This document shows positions 56,882 to 64,000 of a stretch of DNA of 64,000 nucleotides, in pieces. Made by a program: the position numbers and the translations under genes. Source of the stretch: CG2-30-36-16 sp964372115 (GTDB lineage Bacteria > Bacteroidota > Ignavibacteria > Ignavibacteriales > Ignavibacteriaceae); the NCBI GenBank assembly GCA_964372115.1, contig CAYJPN010000002.1, forward strand, positions 62,001-126,000, in the 5' to 3' direction. The notes beneath the pieces are model-generated. The model was given only the letters and a program-made list of their open reading frames with translations, made no database searches and had not been told where the DNA came from. Numbering within the stretch: position 1 is the stretch's first letter; each line of letters opens with the position of its first letter.

Positions 56882-58243
56882 GATTTTCTCCAATGTAATT
56901 ATGGATGGAATAGTACCTCGTCTTTCAAATAACTAATAACCAAATTAGTTGGTTGGAGGTCTAATTTTGAATATTGTTCTTGTACTGCATAAGTAAGGGG
57001 AATGTTTTGCTTAAACGAAGTCGTTTGAAGCTTGGTGTGAATTCCTTTAGAGCAGGTGCAGAGGAAATGGGACAGTTTTGGAATGAGGAGTGAATCAACT
57101 TCGATTTCGAAGAGAAGAATAAAACGATAGGGCAACCCAATTACAATTGGTTTTAAGAAGAAACACTTTCCGATTCCTATTACAAAATAGTTCACTTTAA
57201 AGTCCGATTCTCTTTTTTTATTTTGTCGTTTTATTGACGTATAAAAAATAAAACAAAAGTTTCTGTTTTCATAGTCAGAAGGGAAACTATTTTGTGTGAA
57301 GAGTAAGACTAATCAGTCATGTTAAATTTTTGTTTCTTCAAAAGAAGGAATAAAGATGTGAGCAATTCCATATTTCCAAGTTCCACGTTTATCTTCAAAT
57401 CGATTTTTATCTAAACCGTACCATCTTTTTGATTGCTGAAAAATTGGATGTTTGTAGTTTGTAAAAATATATTCCACTCGCCAATTTCGACGAATCAAAC
57501 TCTGCTTGATATTTCCCTGCTATTTTTTTCTTCATTCACTAATGTCGCAACTTCATCACCTAAAACATCGTACACTTTTAAGGAAACATGACTACCTACT
57601 GTTAACTGATTATTGTACTTGGATTAAAAGGATTGGGATAATTCTGCGAAAGTGAAAAAATTGTAGGAATTTTGTTACTTTTCTCTGATGCGGGGACCGG
57701 AGTATTAAAAAAAGTAAGCAGTTTATTCATCAACTCATTTCGCACAATTTCCGGATAGACCGTTTTTAGTGGAAATCCCAATACTTAATTTCCTCCCTGT
57801 TTAATATCTAACGGAAAATTATCGCGAAAAATTCATTTCCATATTAATCAAGTTTACCGAAAACGGCCTGCTAAAAACGGTGACTCTGCTAATTCTTAAC
57901 CCGCACAAGCCGGAAAGTAAAAAGTAAAAATGTGAAAGTAAAAAGTTTCAAAATCCTATGATTCATAATGCTTTTTGTTTTATATTTTCTGCCAACTATT
58001 GTACGAAGTTGAATGGCAAGGAATTAAATGACCCGATGTATAATAAAAAGAAGTTAATAATATTATCGGTGCTGTAACGGCAAGACTTATTAATTATTCA
58101 TTTTTTTATTAATCATTTTCTTTTACTTTTGGGTTCCCTTTTTATTTGATGCAAAAAGACTTTAGATCAAATGGGAAATATGTTGGTTACTCATTTTTCC
58201 GGCTCATTGGCACAAAACATTTATAAACTTAACTCAATAAATT
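56882..58243. other. Degenerate 1.4-kb stretch between the hydrolases and truA
   Basis: No intact gene recognised. A 98-codon minus-strand frame at 56899-57195 lacks a ribosome site and family resemblance. The central part holds a decayed type IX cargo gene (separate entry). From about 57900 to 58240 I see only AT-rich DNA. Confidence 0.5.
57407..57829 (-). pseudogene. Remnant of a type IX secretion cargo protein (C-terminal sorting domain)
   Basis: Minus-strand translation gives, in pieces: FPLDIKQGGN, stop, VLGFPLKTVYPEIVRNELMNK, then FSLSQNYPNPFNPSTIIS, stop. After a frame change come TVGSHVSLKVYDVLGDEVATLV and, after a second frame change in an A7 run, IAGKYQAEFDSSKLASGIYFY and KLQTSNFSAIKKMVRF, stop. 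NYPNPFNPST followed by VYDVLG-EVATLV and SGIYFYKL is the type A T9SS sorting domain common in Ignavibacteria. At least one stop and two frameshifts make it a pseudogene. The upstream domain resembles the C-terminus of a secreted hydrolase but is too short to name. Confidence 0.85.
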
Positions 58244-58972
58244 TTGAATAACTATAAAATAACATTAAGCTACGATGGAACCTCTTATGCCGGGTGGCAG
58301 ATTCAAAAAAATGCCGTTACTGTGCAGCAAAAAATAACCGAAGCTTTAGAAACACTGTTGAAGGATGATGTAAATTTAATCGGTTCGGGCAGAACAGATG
58401 CAGGCGTTCACGCCATAGGGCAGGTTGCAAATTTTATTACCACTGATGAACTCGACCTATACCGATTTACCTATTCACTTAATTGTATGCTGCCTCGCGA
58501 TATTGCCATAAAAAAAATTGAAAAAGTTGAAGAAACATTTAACTCACGATTTGATGCAAGGAAGCGAAGTTATCTTTACTTCATCGTTAAAAATAAAAAT
58601 CCGTTTTGGGATAAATATGCTTTCCGTAACGGACGTAATTTTGATATTAGTTACTTAAACAGGTTGAGTAAAAGTTTTATCGGCGAAAACAATTTCACTT
58701 CATTTTGCAGAACCAGGTCGGAGACTGAAAATAAAATTTGTAATATCTGGGATGCCTTCTGGCGTCGGCAAAATGATTTTTTAATATTTAAAATTGAAGG
58801 CAGTCGTTTTTTACACGGCATGGTCCGCGCCATAACCGGCACACTCCTTAATGCCGAAAAAAACAATTTTGATGAAAAATATATTAATAGCATTTTTGCA
58901 AGTCTTAACCGTGAAGCCGCCGGTGAATCAGTACCGGCGCATGGATTGTATTTATATAAAGTAAAGTATTAG
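58244..58972 (+). CDS. truA: tRNA pseudouridine(38-40) synthase
   Basis: Modifies U38-U40 of tRNA anticodon arms. 242 residues. Motifs LSYDGTSYAGWQIQ, the catalytic Asp in GSGRTDAGVHAIGQVANF, YFIVKNKNPFWDKYAF, and FLHGMVRAITGTLL. The first in-frame start is TTG 58244; there is no ATG near the expected N-terminus, so TTG is accepted. The stop nearly touches the SDR gene (ATG 2 bp later). Confidence 0.95.
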   Translation: MNNYKITLSYDGTSYAGWQIQKNAVTVQQKITEALETLLKDDVNLIGSGRTDAGVHAIGQVANFITTDELDLYRFTYSLNCMLPRDIAIKKIEKVEETFNSRFDARKRSYLYFIVKNKNPFWDKYAFRNGRNFDISYLNRLSKSFIGENNFTSFCRTRSETENKICNIWDAFWRRQNDFLIFKIEGSRFLHGMVRAITGTLLNAEKNNFDEKYINSIFASLNREAAGESVPAHGLYLYKVKY

Positions 58973-58974
58973 TG

Positions 58975-59727
58975 ATGTTTGATTTTACAGGAAAAATTGT
59001 TCTCGTAACCGGAGGCTCAAGAGGTATTGGAGCGGCATGTGTAAAAATGTTTGTGCGGCAAAGAGCAAAGGTTGCATTTACTTATTCATCAAATAAAAAC
59101 GCAGCAAAACAATTGGTTGATGAAATTGGTACCGGAAATGTAAAAAGCTACCAGTTTGACCTGGCATTAGAACAAGACGCATCACAACTGATAAAAATGA
59201 TTACAGATGAGTTAGGTTCAATTGGTATTCTTGTAAATAATGCCGGTGTATGGGAAAGAGGCGATGCGGAAACAATGACACTGGAAAATTGGGAACGAAC
59301 AATTAAAATAAATTTAACCGGAATGTACATAGTTACAAAAGCGGTTCTCCCGATTATGAAAAAAAATAATTACGGCAAAATTATTAATATCGCTTCAACT
59401 GCAGGACAGCGGGGTGAAGCAAATTATTCTCACTACGCGGCATCCAAAGGAGGGATGATTTCTTTTACAAAATCGCTTGCCGCTGAGTTTGGAATTTATA
59501 ATATCAATACAAACTGTGTTGCGCCCGGATGGGTAATTACTGATATGACGGATGATGTTCTTAAGGATGTTCAATATTTTGAAAAAGTAAAAAAAGAAAT
59601 CCCGATTCAAAGAATTGCAACGGCTGAGGATATTGCAGCGCCAGTTATATTTTTAGTGAGCGAAATGGCGCGACATATTAACGGCGAAATATTAAACGTA
59701 AACGGCGGTTCTGTTTTATGCGGTTAA
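58975..59727 (+). CDS. SDR-family oxidoreductase (FabG-like)
   Basis: 250 residues. Classical short-chain dehydrogenase: nucleotide motif VLVTGGSRGIGAA, NNAGVWERG, catalytic Ser in INIASTAG, Y-x-x-x-K in SHYAASKGGM, and NCVAPGWVITDMT. Size and motifs fit 3-oxoacyl-ACP reductase, but no fatty-acid genes are adjacent and many SDRs look alike. The enoyl-CoA hydratase-like gene 2 kb downstream could act in the same pathway. Cotranscribed with truA. Confidence 0.92.
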   Translation: MFDFTGKIVLVTGGSRGIGAACVKMFVRQRAKVAFTYSSNKNAAKQLVDEIGTGNVKSYQFDLALEQDASQLIKMITDELGSIGILVNNAGVWERGDAETMTLENWERTIKINLTGMYIVTKAVLPIMKKNNYGKIINIASTAGQRGEANYSHYAASKGGMISFTKSLAAEFGIYNINTNCVAPGWVITDMTDDVLKDVQYFEKVKKEIPIQRIATAEDIAAPVIFLVSEMARHINGEILNVNGGSVLCG

Positions 59728-59803
59728 TTGTTCGATGATAGGTTTTTGCTAATTGTTTTAGAAACAAGTCCACCCTGTTTATTAAAAGATTAAAAGGATA
59801 ATA

Positions 59804-60271
59804 ATGGAAGAACTTGCATTACTTCATGCTAAGGTAATTCACTTTCCGATAGCATTTTTAATGTTGTATATTTTATTCGAATTTATCGGAGTTACATTTA
59901 AAAGAGAGTTTTTTTCAAAGGCTGCTCATTTGCATCTTTTTCTTGGAGTTGTTGCTGCTCTCGCTGCTGTTTTTACCGGCAGCCAGGCAGAGGCGCTTGC
60001 TCAAAAGTGGGAAGCAGCAGGGGCAACAATCCCATTTAATGCTATTGGAGCACACGAACAATACGCCACTATTACTCTCTGGTATTTTTCGCTTTTATTA
60101 GTAGGCAGAAGTTTTTTAGTGTTTAAGAAAAAGTTTAATGGGTTTCTTAAATATGGGATTCTTATTTTTGCATTTATCGGTGGATATCTTTTATACCAGA
60201 CCGGAGAACACGGAGGTAAACTTGTTTACAAATATGGTTTAGGTACCGAACTCAAAAAAAACAAAAATTGA
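59804..60271 (+). CDS. DUF2231 membrane protein
   Basis: 155 residues, four predicted membrane helices. DUF2231 features: HAKVIHFPIAFLMLYILFEF, GVVAALAAVFTGSQAE, AHEQYATITLWYFSLLL and the C-terminal YLLYQTGEHGGKLVYKYGLG. The conserved His residues in the helices suggest haem binding, which is inference. It overlaps the next membrane protein gene by 4 bp (TTGA), implying a paired function. Confidence 0.88.
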   Translation: MEELALLHAKVIHFPIAFLMLYILFEFIGVTFKREFFSKAAHLHLFLGVVAALAAVFTGSQAEALAQKWEAAGATIPFNAIGAHEQYATITLWYFSLLLVGRSFLVFKKKFNGFLKYGILIFAFIGGYLLYQTGEHGGKLVYKYGLGTELKKNKN

Positions 60272-61107
60272 AGATTAACAACTTGAAAAATAATATTTCA
60301 ATCCGGCAGATAATATTAATCCTTTTATTAGTAAATGCGGCAGGTTTTTTGTTTAGATATTTTGGAATGCCGGATTATCTAATCCTCATCGGTTTTCGTT
60401 TTCATCTCGCGGCAGTAATTCCGTTTTTATTTATAATTAATAAACTCGATGAAGAATATATAAAAGGGATATTTTTTCATCCCGAAGTTTTACGAAAACT
60501 TATTTTTGTGTTTCTTCTTTTTGTCCCGGTTATAATTGCCGCTGTTTCAGGTTATTTGTTTGTCGGAGTAGAGCTAAACGATCCCCGGTATTTTTTCGAG
60601 TTTGGTCTTTCATCAATCGTTGATTTTCCACTTTATTTAATATGGAACACTCCACAACTGATATTTTTATTTTTGTTTTTATCCAAAACAGGCAGGTCAT
60701 TCTTGTCTAATTTTTTAATATTGTTTTTTCTTTTTCTGTATTTGTTTATCCCGCTGGAGATGAAGACAGTTAATTATTTAAACCCGGTTAGCTTTGTACT
60801 TTTTATTTTGGGATTAAGTTTAGCATTAAACAAGTTTAGCAACATTTATTTTTTTGTAGTTTATTCATTTTTTATCCCCTGGGTTGTAATTTTATCATTC
60901 GGTTCAGAATCGGAGAGAATTATTAATCTTTTATTTGCTTCGAAATTTTTAAGTTGGGAAGGTTTTTTTACAGCAGGCAAAAAAGTTAGTGAATTCATTG
61001 CCCCGGCATTCTTTTTTATTGTCCTGTTCACCGACATTATTTTTTCCTTGTTCACGAAGAAAAAAGAATCATCACTTTTAAAGAAGGTTGATAATTTTGT
61101 ATCTTAG
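60268..61107 (+). CDS. Polytopic membrane protein of unknown function
   Basis: 279 residues with about eight hydrophobic segments, Phe/Leu-rich. The TTG start at 60268 overlaps the stop of the DUF2231 gene. The third segment has FHPEVLRKLIFVFLLFVPV, and GFRFHLAAVIPFLF and NTPQLIFLFLFLSK are other identifiable pieces. It vaguely resembles prenyl-protease (CPBP) topology but I see no EExxxR motif. Function unknown; probably works with the DUF2231 protein. Confidence 0.7.
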   Translation: MKINNLKNNISIRQIILILLLVNAAGFLFRYFGMPDYLILIGFRFHLAAVIPFLFIINKLDEEYIKGIFFHPEVLRKLIFVFLLFVPVIIAAVSGYLFVGVELNDPRYFFEFGLSSIVDFPLYLIWNTPQLIFLFLFLSKTGRSFLSNFLILFFLFLYLFIPLEMKTVNYLNPVSFVLFILGLSLALNKFSNIYFFVVYSFFIPWVVILSFGSESERIINLLFASKFLSWEGFFTAGKKVSEFIAPAFFFIVLFTDIIFSLFTKKKESSLLKKVDNFVS

Positions 61108-61129
61108 TTTATACTAAAGTTATAATTTA

Positions 61130-61720
61130 ATGATTAAAAAACTCTTATTAATATTTTTATTATCTGTACAATATTTGTTTGCAGGTGGACTGTCGGAAAG
61201 CAAGGCACGCGGTGTGTTTGTTGCATTTGGTGTAGGTCCGCGGCTTCCCCTGGGTGATTTTGCGGGTTCCTCAGATATGGGTTACGGCATTAATCTGGAA
61301 ATAACATATACGGATAATGAATTTATTCCGGGATTTTTATTTACAAGGGTAGGTTATTCGGTTTACCCCGGTTCGCAAAATTTTTATCAAACCACCCCAT
61401 ATTCAACATTTTCTACAACAATTTTTCCAATAAACGCCGGGTTTAGGTATTATTTCAAACCTATTATGGAAAATGTTTTGTTATTTATGCCGATACTTGA
61501 AATCTCGGCTTCGTATTGTTTTTTAACAAAACTGCACGAGTTTAAACCAACAGCTCTCCGGGGCAATTACATTGAAGATAACTCAAAGTTTGGAGTAAGT
61601 GCCGGGGCAGGCATTTCTATGTTTATGATGGAAATTCTCGCTTCATATAGTTATTATCAAACGAACCAATTTGTTTCATTGGATTTAAAAGTAAGACTCC
61701 CATTATACATTATTTTTTAG
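61130..61720 (+). CDS. Outer-membrane beta-barrel-like protein
   Basis: 196 residues with a signal peptide (KKLLLIFLLSVQYLFAG). The mature part alternates hydrophobic and polar residues with many aromatic girdle positions (GVFVAFGVGPRLPLGDFAG, FLFTRVGYSVYPGSQNFYQ, FPINAGFRYYF, GVSAGAGISMFMMEILASYSYYQ) and ends VSLDLKVRLPLYIIF, with a terminal Phe as usual for barrels. Probably an eight-strand OmpA/OmpW-size barrel. No peptidoglycan-binding domain. Confidence 0.75.
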   Translation: MIKKLLLIFLLSVQYLFAGGLSESKARGVFVAFGVGPRLPLGDFAGSSDMGYGINLEITYTDNEFIPGFLFTRVGYSVYPGSQNFYQTTPYSTFSTTIFPINAGFRYYFKPIMENVLLFMPILEISASYCFLTKLHEFKPTALRGNYIEDNSKFGVSAGAGISMFMMEILASYSYYQTNQFVSLDLKVRLPLYIIF

Positions 61721-61727
61721 AGGTGTT

Positions 61728-62510
61728 ATGAATTATCAAAATTTAATTGTTGAGATAAAAGATAAAACTGCAATTGTTACAGTAAACAGACCGGATAAAT
61801 TAAATGCGTTAAATCTGCTTACTATGGAAGAACTTCGCATTGTTTTTGCTATGTTAAAAAATGATGATAATATTGCCGTTGTTATTTTGACCGGTGCAGG
61901 TGAAAAAGCTTTTATTGCCGGAGCGGATATTTCCGAACTTAACCAGCTCGATATGATTGCAGGGAGAGAATTTTCGGAACGCGGGCAGCAGGTATTTAAC
62001 CTGATTGAAAATCTTGATAAACCTGTTATTGCCGCAGTAAATGGTTTTGCGCTCGGAGGCGGGTGTGAACTTGCACTTGCCTGTCATATCCGTATTGCTT
62101 CACAAAACGCAAAATTCGGTCAACCCGAAGTTAACCTCGGTATTATTCCGGGATACGGCGGTACACAACGTTTAACGCGGTTGATAAATTCCGGAAGAGC
62201 AATGGAGCTAATATTGACCGGGGATATGGTTGATGTAAACGAGGCTTTACGTCTCGGACTTGTTAACCATGTTTACCCGCAAAACGAATTGATGGATAAA
62301 GCGCTGGAAATGGCGAATAAGATTGCATCGAAGGCAATACCTGCTGTTCGTCTTGCGGTTAAATGTGTGAATATAGTAGACGAAATTTCTTCGAAAGAAG
62401 GACAAATGTATGAGGCTGCTATGTTTGCGCTTTGCTGCGGTACCGAAGATTTTAAAGAAGGAACCAAAGCTTTTCTTGAAAAAAGAAAACCGGAATTTAA
62501 AAACAAATAA
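61728..62510 (+). CDS. Enoyl-CoA hydratase/isomerase (crotonase family)
   Basis: 260 residues, RBS AGAGG. Crotonase-fold motifs: oxyanion-hole segments GEKAFIAGADISEL and VNGFALGGGCELALACHIRIAS, and FGQPEVNLGIIPGYGGTQRL; both catalytic Glu residues (in GGCELA and PEVNLG) are present, so a true hydratase is likely. Length is standard. The precise acyl chain is unknown; it may serve beta-oxidation or crotonyl-CoA formation. Confidence 0.94.
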   Translation: MNYQNLIVEIKDKTAIVTVNRPDKLNALNLLTMEELRIVFAMLKNDDNIAVVILTGAGEKAFIAGADISELNQLDMIAGREFSERGQQVFNLIENLDKPVIAAVNGFALGGGCELALACHIRIASQNAKFGQPEVNLGIIPGYGGTQRLTRLINSGRAMELILTGDMVDVNEALRLGLVNHVYPQNELMDKALEMANKIASKAIPAVRLAVKCVNIVDEISSKEGQMYEAAMFALCCGTEDFKEGTKAFLEKRKPEFKNK

Positions 62511-62529
62511 TTAGTTTCAATAAAAATAA

Positions 62530-63555
62530 ATGAAATTAGAGTTTTCCCGTACTAAAGTCGCAGCGGTTTTATTTGCTGCGACTGTTTTTTTTATAGTTGC
62601 TAATACAGCCGCCGATTATTTTCTTAAAAGTGAAGATAAGCCGATACCGCAGATTAATGCAGATGAAATTAATAACCGTTTTTTGTTATCGCTAAAAAAT
62701 CTGGGAATTAAAGACAACTGGATATTGCCAAAAAAAGGGAATAAAAAGAAACTTCACGACTCTCTCAAATACAATTATAAAATCGGTGTTGCGCCCGATT
62801 TACCGATAACGGTTATTCTTAATGAACTAAACAAAAATCTCGATTCGGATCTATTAACAATTTCTTCTCAAGAAGAAGGTATTAATGGTAAAACAAAGTT
62901 TTTTGTAAACTCAGGAAAAACTCTAAAGTTATCGGCTGAATTTAATTATGATACACTATCGGTCCGTGAAAAAAAACGTGGTGGAATAATATTAACTAAT
63001 GCCGGGCGTTTGACTGAAGATGAGTTATTAAAACTGTTGAAAACTCCTGAACAATTTGCCATACTTTTAACTCCGGCTAAAGCCGTGACTGACTTGATAA
63101 AAAAAATAAAAGATAATAAAAAAGAATATGTTTTATATCTTGATGACAACATAACAGACCTTGAATATAAATTAAGAAGCGGCTTCCCAAAAGATAGAAC
63201 GAGGGAAGTTTTATCCAATATTGCGGGTAAGTTTAGAGATGCATCATTTATTATGGTTGATGAAGAAAGCGATCTTTATAATTCCTCGATTTATAATTTT
63301 ATTAATGATGAAATTATACGAAGAAAAATTATGCTTATAAAAAAAGAGGACTCGCACTTTTTAGCCGGCAGCAGCGATGAAATTGTCGGGGATTTTTTTA
63401 CCTGCATGAACACGGAAACAGAGATTCCTAAATTATTTTTAACGGATGCCGAAAATTATTTTATTATTCAGCCTGAAGTAGCTAAGATGAGAAAAATAGG
63501 GTATAAATTTTTAAACCCTTCTCTGGCTGTTAAAGAAAGACTTACTCCTCAATAA
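62530..63555 (+). CDS. Membrane-anchored protein, possibly a degenerate divergent polysaccharide deacetylase
   Basis: 341 residues. One N-terminal anchor (KVAAVLFAATVFFIVANTAADYF), the rest extracytoplasmic. I do not recognise it firmly. Layout and phrases such as GGIILTNAGRLTEDELLKLLKTPEQFAILLTP, DRTREVLSNIAGKF and NDEIIRRKIMLIKKED parallel divergent polysaccharide deacetylases (DDIG-start, three-lobed barrel). The acidic metal ligands at the barrel start are N-A here, so any deacetylase activity is doubtful. Its 3' end overlaps the convergent M16 peptidase gene by 14 bp. Confidence 0.5.
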   Translation: MKLEFSRTKVAAVLFAATVFFIVANTAADYFLKSEDKPIPQINADEINNRFLLSLKNLGIKDNWILPKKGNKKKLHDSLKYNYKIGVAPDLPITVILNELNKNLDSDLLTISSQEEGINGKTKFFVNSGKTLKLSAEFNYDTLSVREKKRGGIILTNAGRLTEDELLKLLKTPEQFAILLTPAKAVTDLIKKIKDNKKEYVLYLDDNITDLEYKLRSGFPKDRTREVLSNIAGKFRDASFIMVDEESDLYNSSIYNFINDEIIRRKIMLIKKEDSHFLAGSSDEIVGDFFTCMNTETEIPKLFLTDAENYFIIQPEVAKMRKIGYKFLNPSLAVKERLTPQ

Positions 63556-64000
63556 TTTCGCCCTTCGAGTTTATTTCTACTACGTTGGCAAACGAGATAT
63601 TTTTAAACTGGGGAAGCAGTAAGTTCTTATCACCGGCAATTACATACTTAATTATTTCGGGGTTTATGTTATCAATTGCGGCGTTATCAACATCGGTTAT
63701 GGTGATGCTTTTTACCGAATCAATGTAGGTATTAAAAAAATCATCCTTTAAATTATAAATTACTTTTCCTATAAGGTTTACGCTTATTTGTTGCAGTGTT
63801 TCAAAATTTGACGGGAATTTTCTGATCATTGACGACTTTGTAAAATCCAATTCTATGGCTGTTATGCCGTTTCTAATATTTTTCAATTCTTTATCGATCT
63901 CAATAACTGCATTAGCTGTGTTTTCAGCTCCAACAGATGTTGAGACGTAAAAATGAGCGGCATCTTTGTGGTAGTTAAAACGTGATAATGCCCCGTAAGT
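63542..64000 (-). CDS. M16 (insulinase-like) peptidase, C-terminal part
   Basis: The frame enters from the right edge and gives the last 152 residues of the inactive-type C-terminal domain of an M16 zinc peptidase: TYGALSRFNYHKDAAHFYVS, ITAIELDFTKSSMIRKFPSNFET, YNLKDDFFNTYIDSVKSITITDV, KYVIAGDKNLL. The HxxEH domain lies outside the window. M16 peptidases of this group are usually secreted and paired. Partial by position, not by mutation. Confidence 0.85.
   Translation of the reverse strand, partial: TYGALSRFNYHKDAAHFYVSTSVGAENTANAVIEIDKELKNIRNGITAIELDFTKSSMIRKFPSNFETLQQISVNLIGKVIYNLKDDFFNTYIDSVKSITITDVDNAAIDNINPEIIKYVIAGDKNLLLPQFKNISFANVVEINSKGEIIEE

Noticed and set aside
56899..57195. 98-codon minus-strand frame upstream of the tandem hydrolases
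   Set aside because: No start context, no recognisable domain, and it lies in a decaying region; not annotated as a gene.

Overview
The window looks like chromosomal DNA from an Ignavibacteria-type member of the Bacteroidota/Chlorobi group. By eye it is AT-rich. Supporting signs are a decayed type IX secretion sorting domain (NYPNPFNPST core) near 57.5 kb, a Bacteroidota-style promoter (TTTG-N19-TAnnTTTG) in front of the trp operon, acidic lipoprotein signals of the C-K/S-E-E type, and stand-alone families common in that group. Ribosome binding sites of the AGGAG type are frequent, and TTG is a regular start codon (accC, truA, a membrane protein at 60268). The assignment rests on recognition, not on a search.

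Layout. 1-5.3 kb: an interrupted phosphate permease, a DUF116 gene, and an efp-accB-accC-gcvH operon ending in a strong terminator. 5.3-13.8 kb: guaA, two TPR proteins (one fused to a type-1 periplasmic-binding fold), radC, a small coiled-coil lipoprotein with a LysM protein, phoH, mazG and a RidA-family protein. 14.0-21.7 kb, minus strand: a complete trpE-G-D-C-F-aroF-B-A operon, preceded by a ribosome-mediated attenuator with a leader peptide that carries three consecutive Trp codons. 21.76-22.36 kb: a DUF559 (Vsr-like) nuclease gene bracketed by two nearly identical 84-bp self-complementary repeats. 22.7-31.5 kb: secA, glnB, a large TPR lipoprotein, mtgA, an AlbA_2/winged-helix protein, a SpoU methyltransferase and rlmN.

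31.7-34.6 kb is a small accessory island: a cytosine methyltransferase stump, a PD-(D/E)XK nuclease and a KilA-N protein. It is bounded by two sets of direct repeats, one of which copies the 3' end of the adjacent histidine kinase gene. 34.6-42.0 kb is a signalling block with a multi-PAS kinase, a NarX/NarL-type kinase-regulator pair, a lone receiver and a hybrid kinase.

42.6-53.25 kb is one tight plus-strand catabolic cluster of ten genes: an unidentified protein, a thiolase-like protein with no nucleophilic Cys, a DUF35 Zn-ribbon/OB protein, the AllH/FdrA/AllG trio (DUF2877, FdrA, DUF1116), a cyclase-family metal hydrolase and a three-subunit molybdenum hydroxylase. I infer degradation of an N-heterocycle or cyclic amide/ureide: hydroxylation, ring opening, carbamoyl or acyl transfer, then CoA-linked chemistry. 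The substrate is unknown and this is the strongest candidate for an undescribed pathway.

53.3-58.2 kb is a decaying stretch: a YdeI-like gene with an internal stop, a Cache lipoprotein, two tandem serine-hydrolase lipoproteins, and the remnant of a type IX cargo protein. 58.2-64 kb: truA, an SDR oxidoreductase, a DUF2231 membrane protein with an unknown polytopic partner, a predicted beta-barrel, an enoyl-CoA hydratase, a protein resembling a degenerate divergent polysaccharide deacetylase, and the C-terminal part of an M16 peptidase running off the edge. No rRNA, convincing tRNA, CRISPR array or replication origin was seen.
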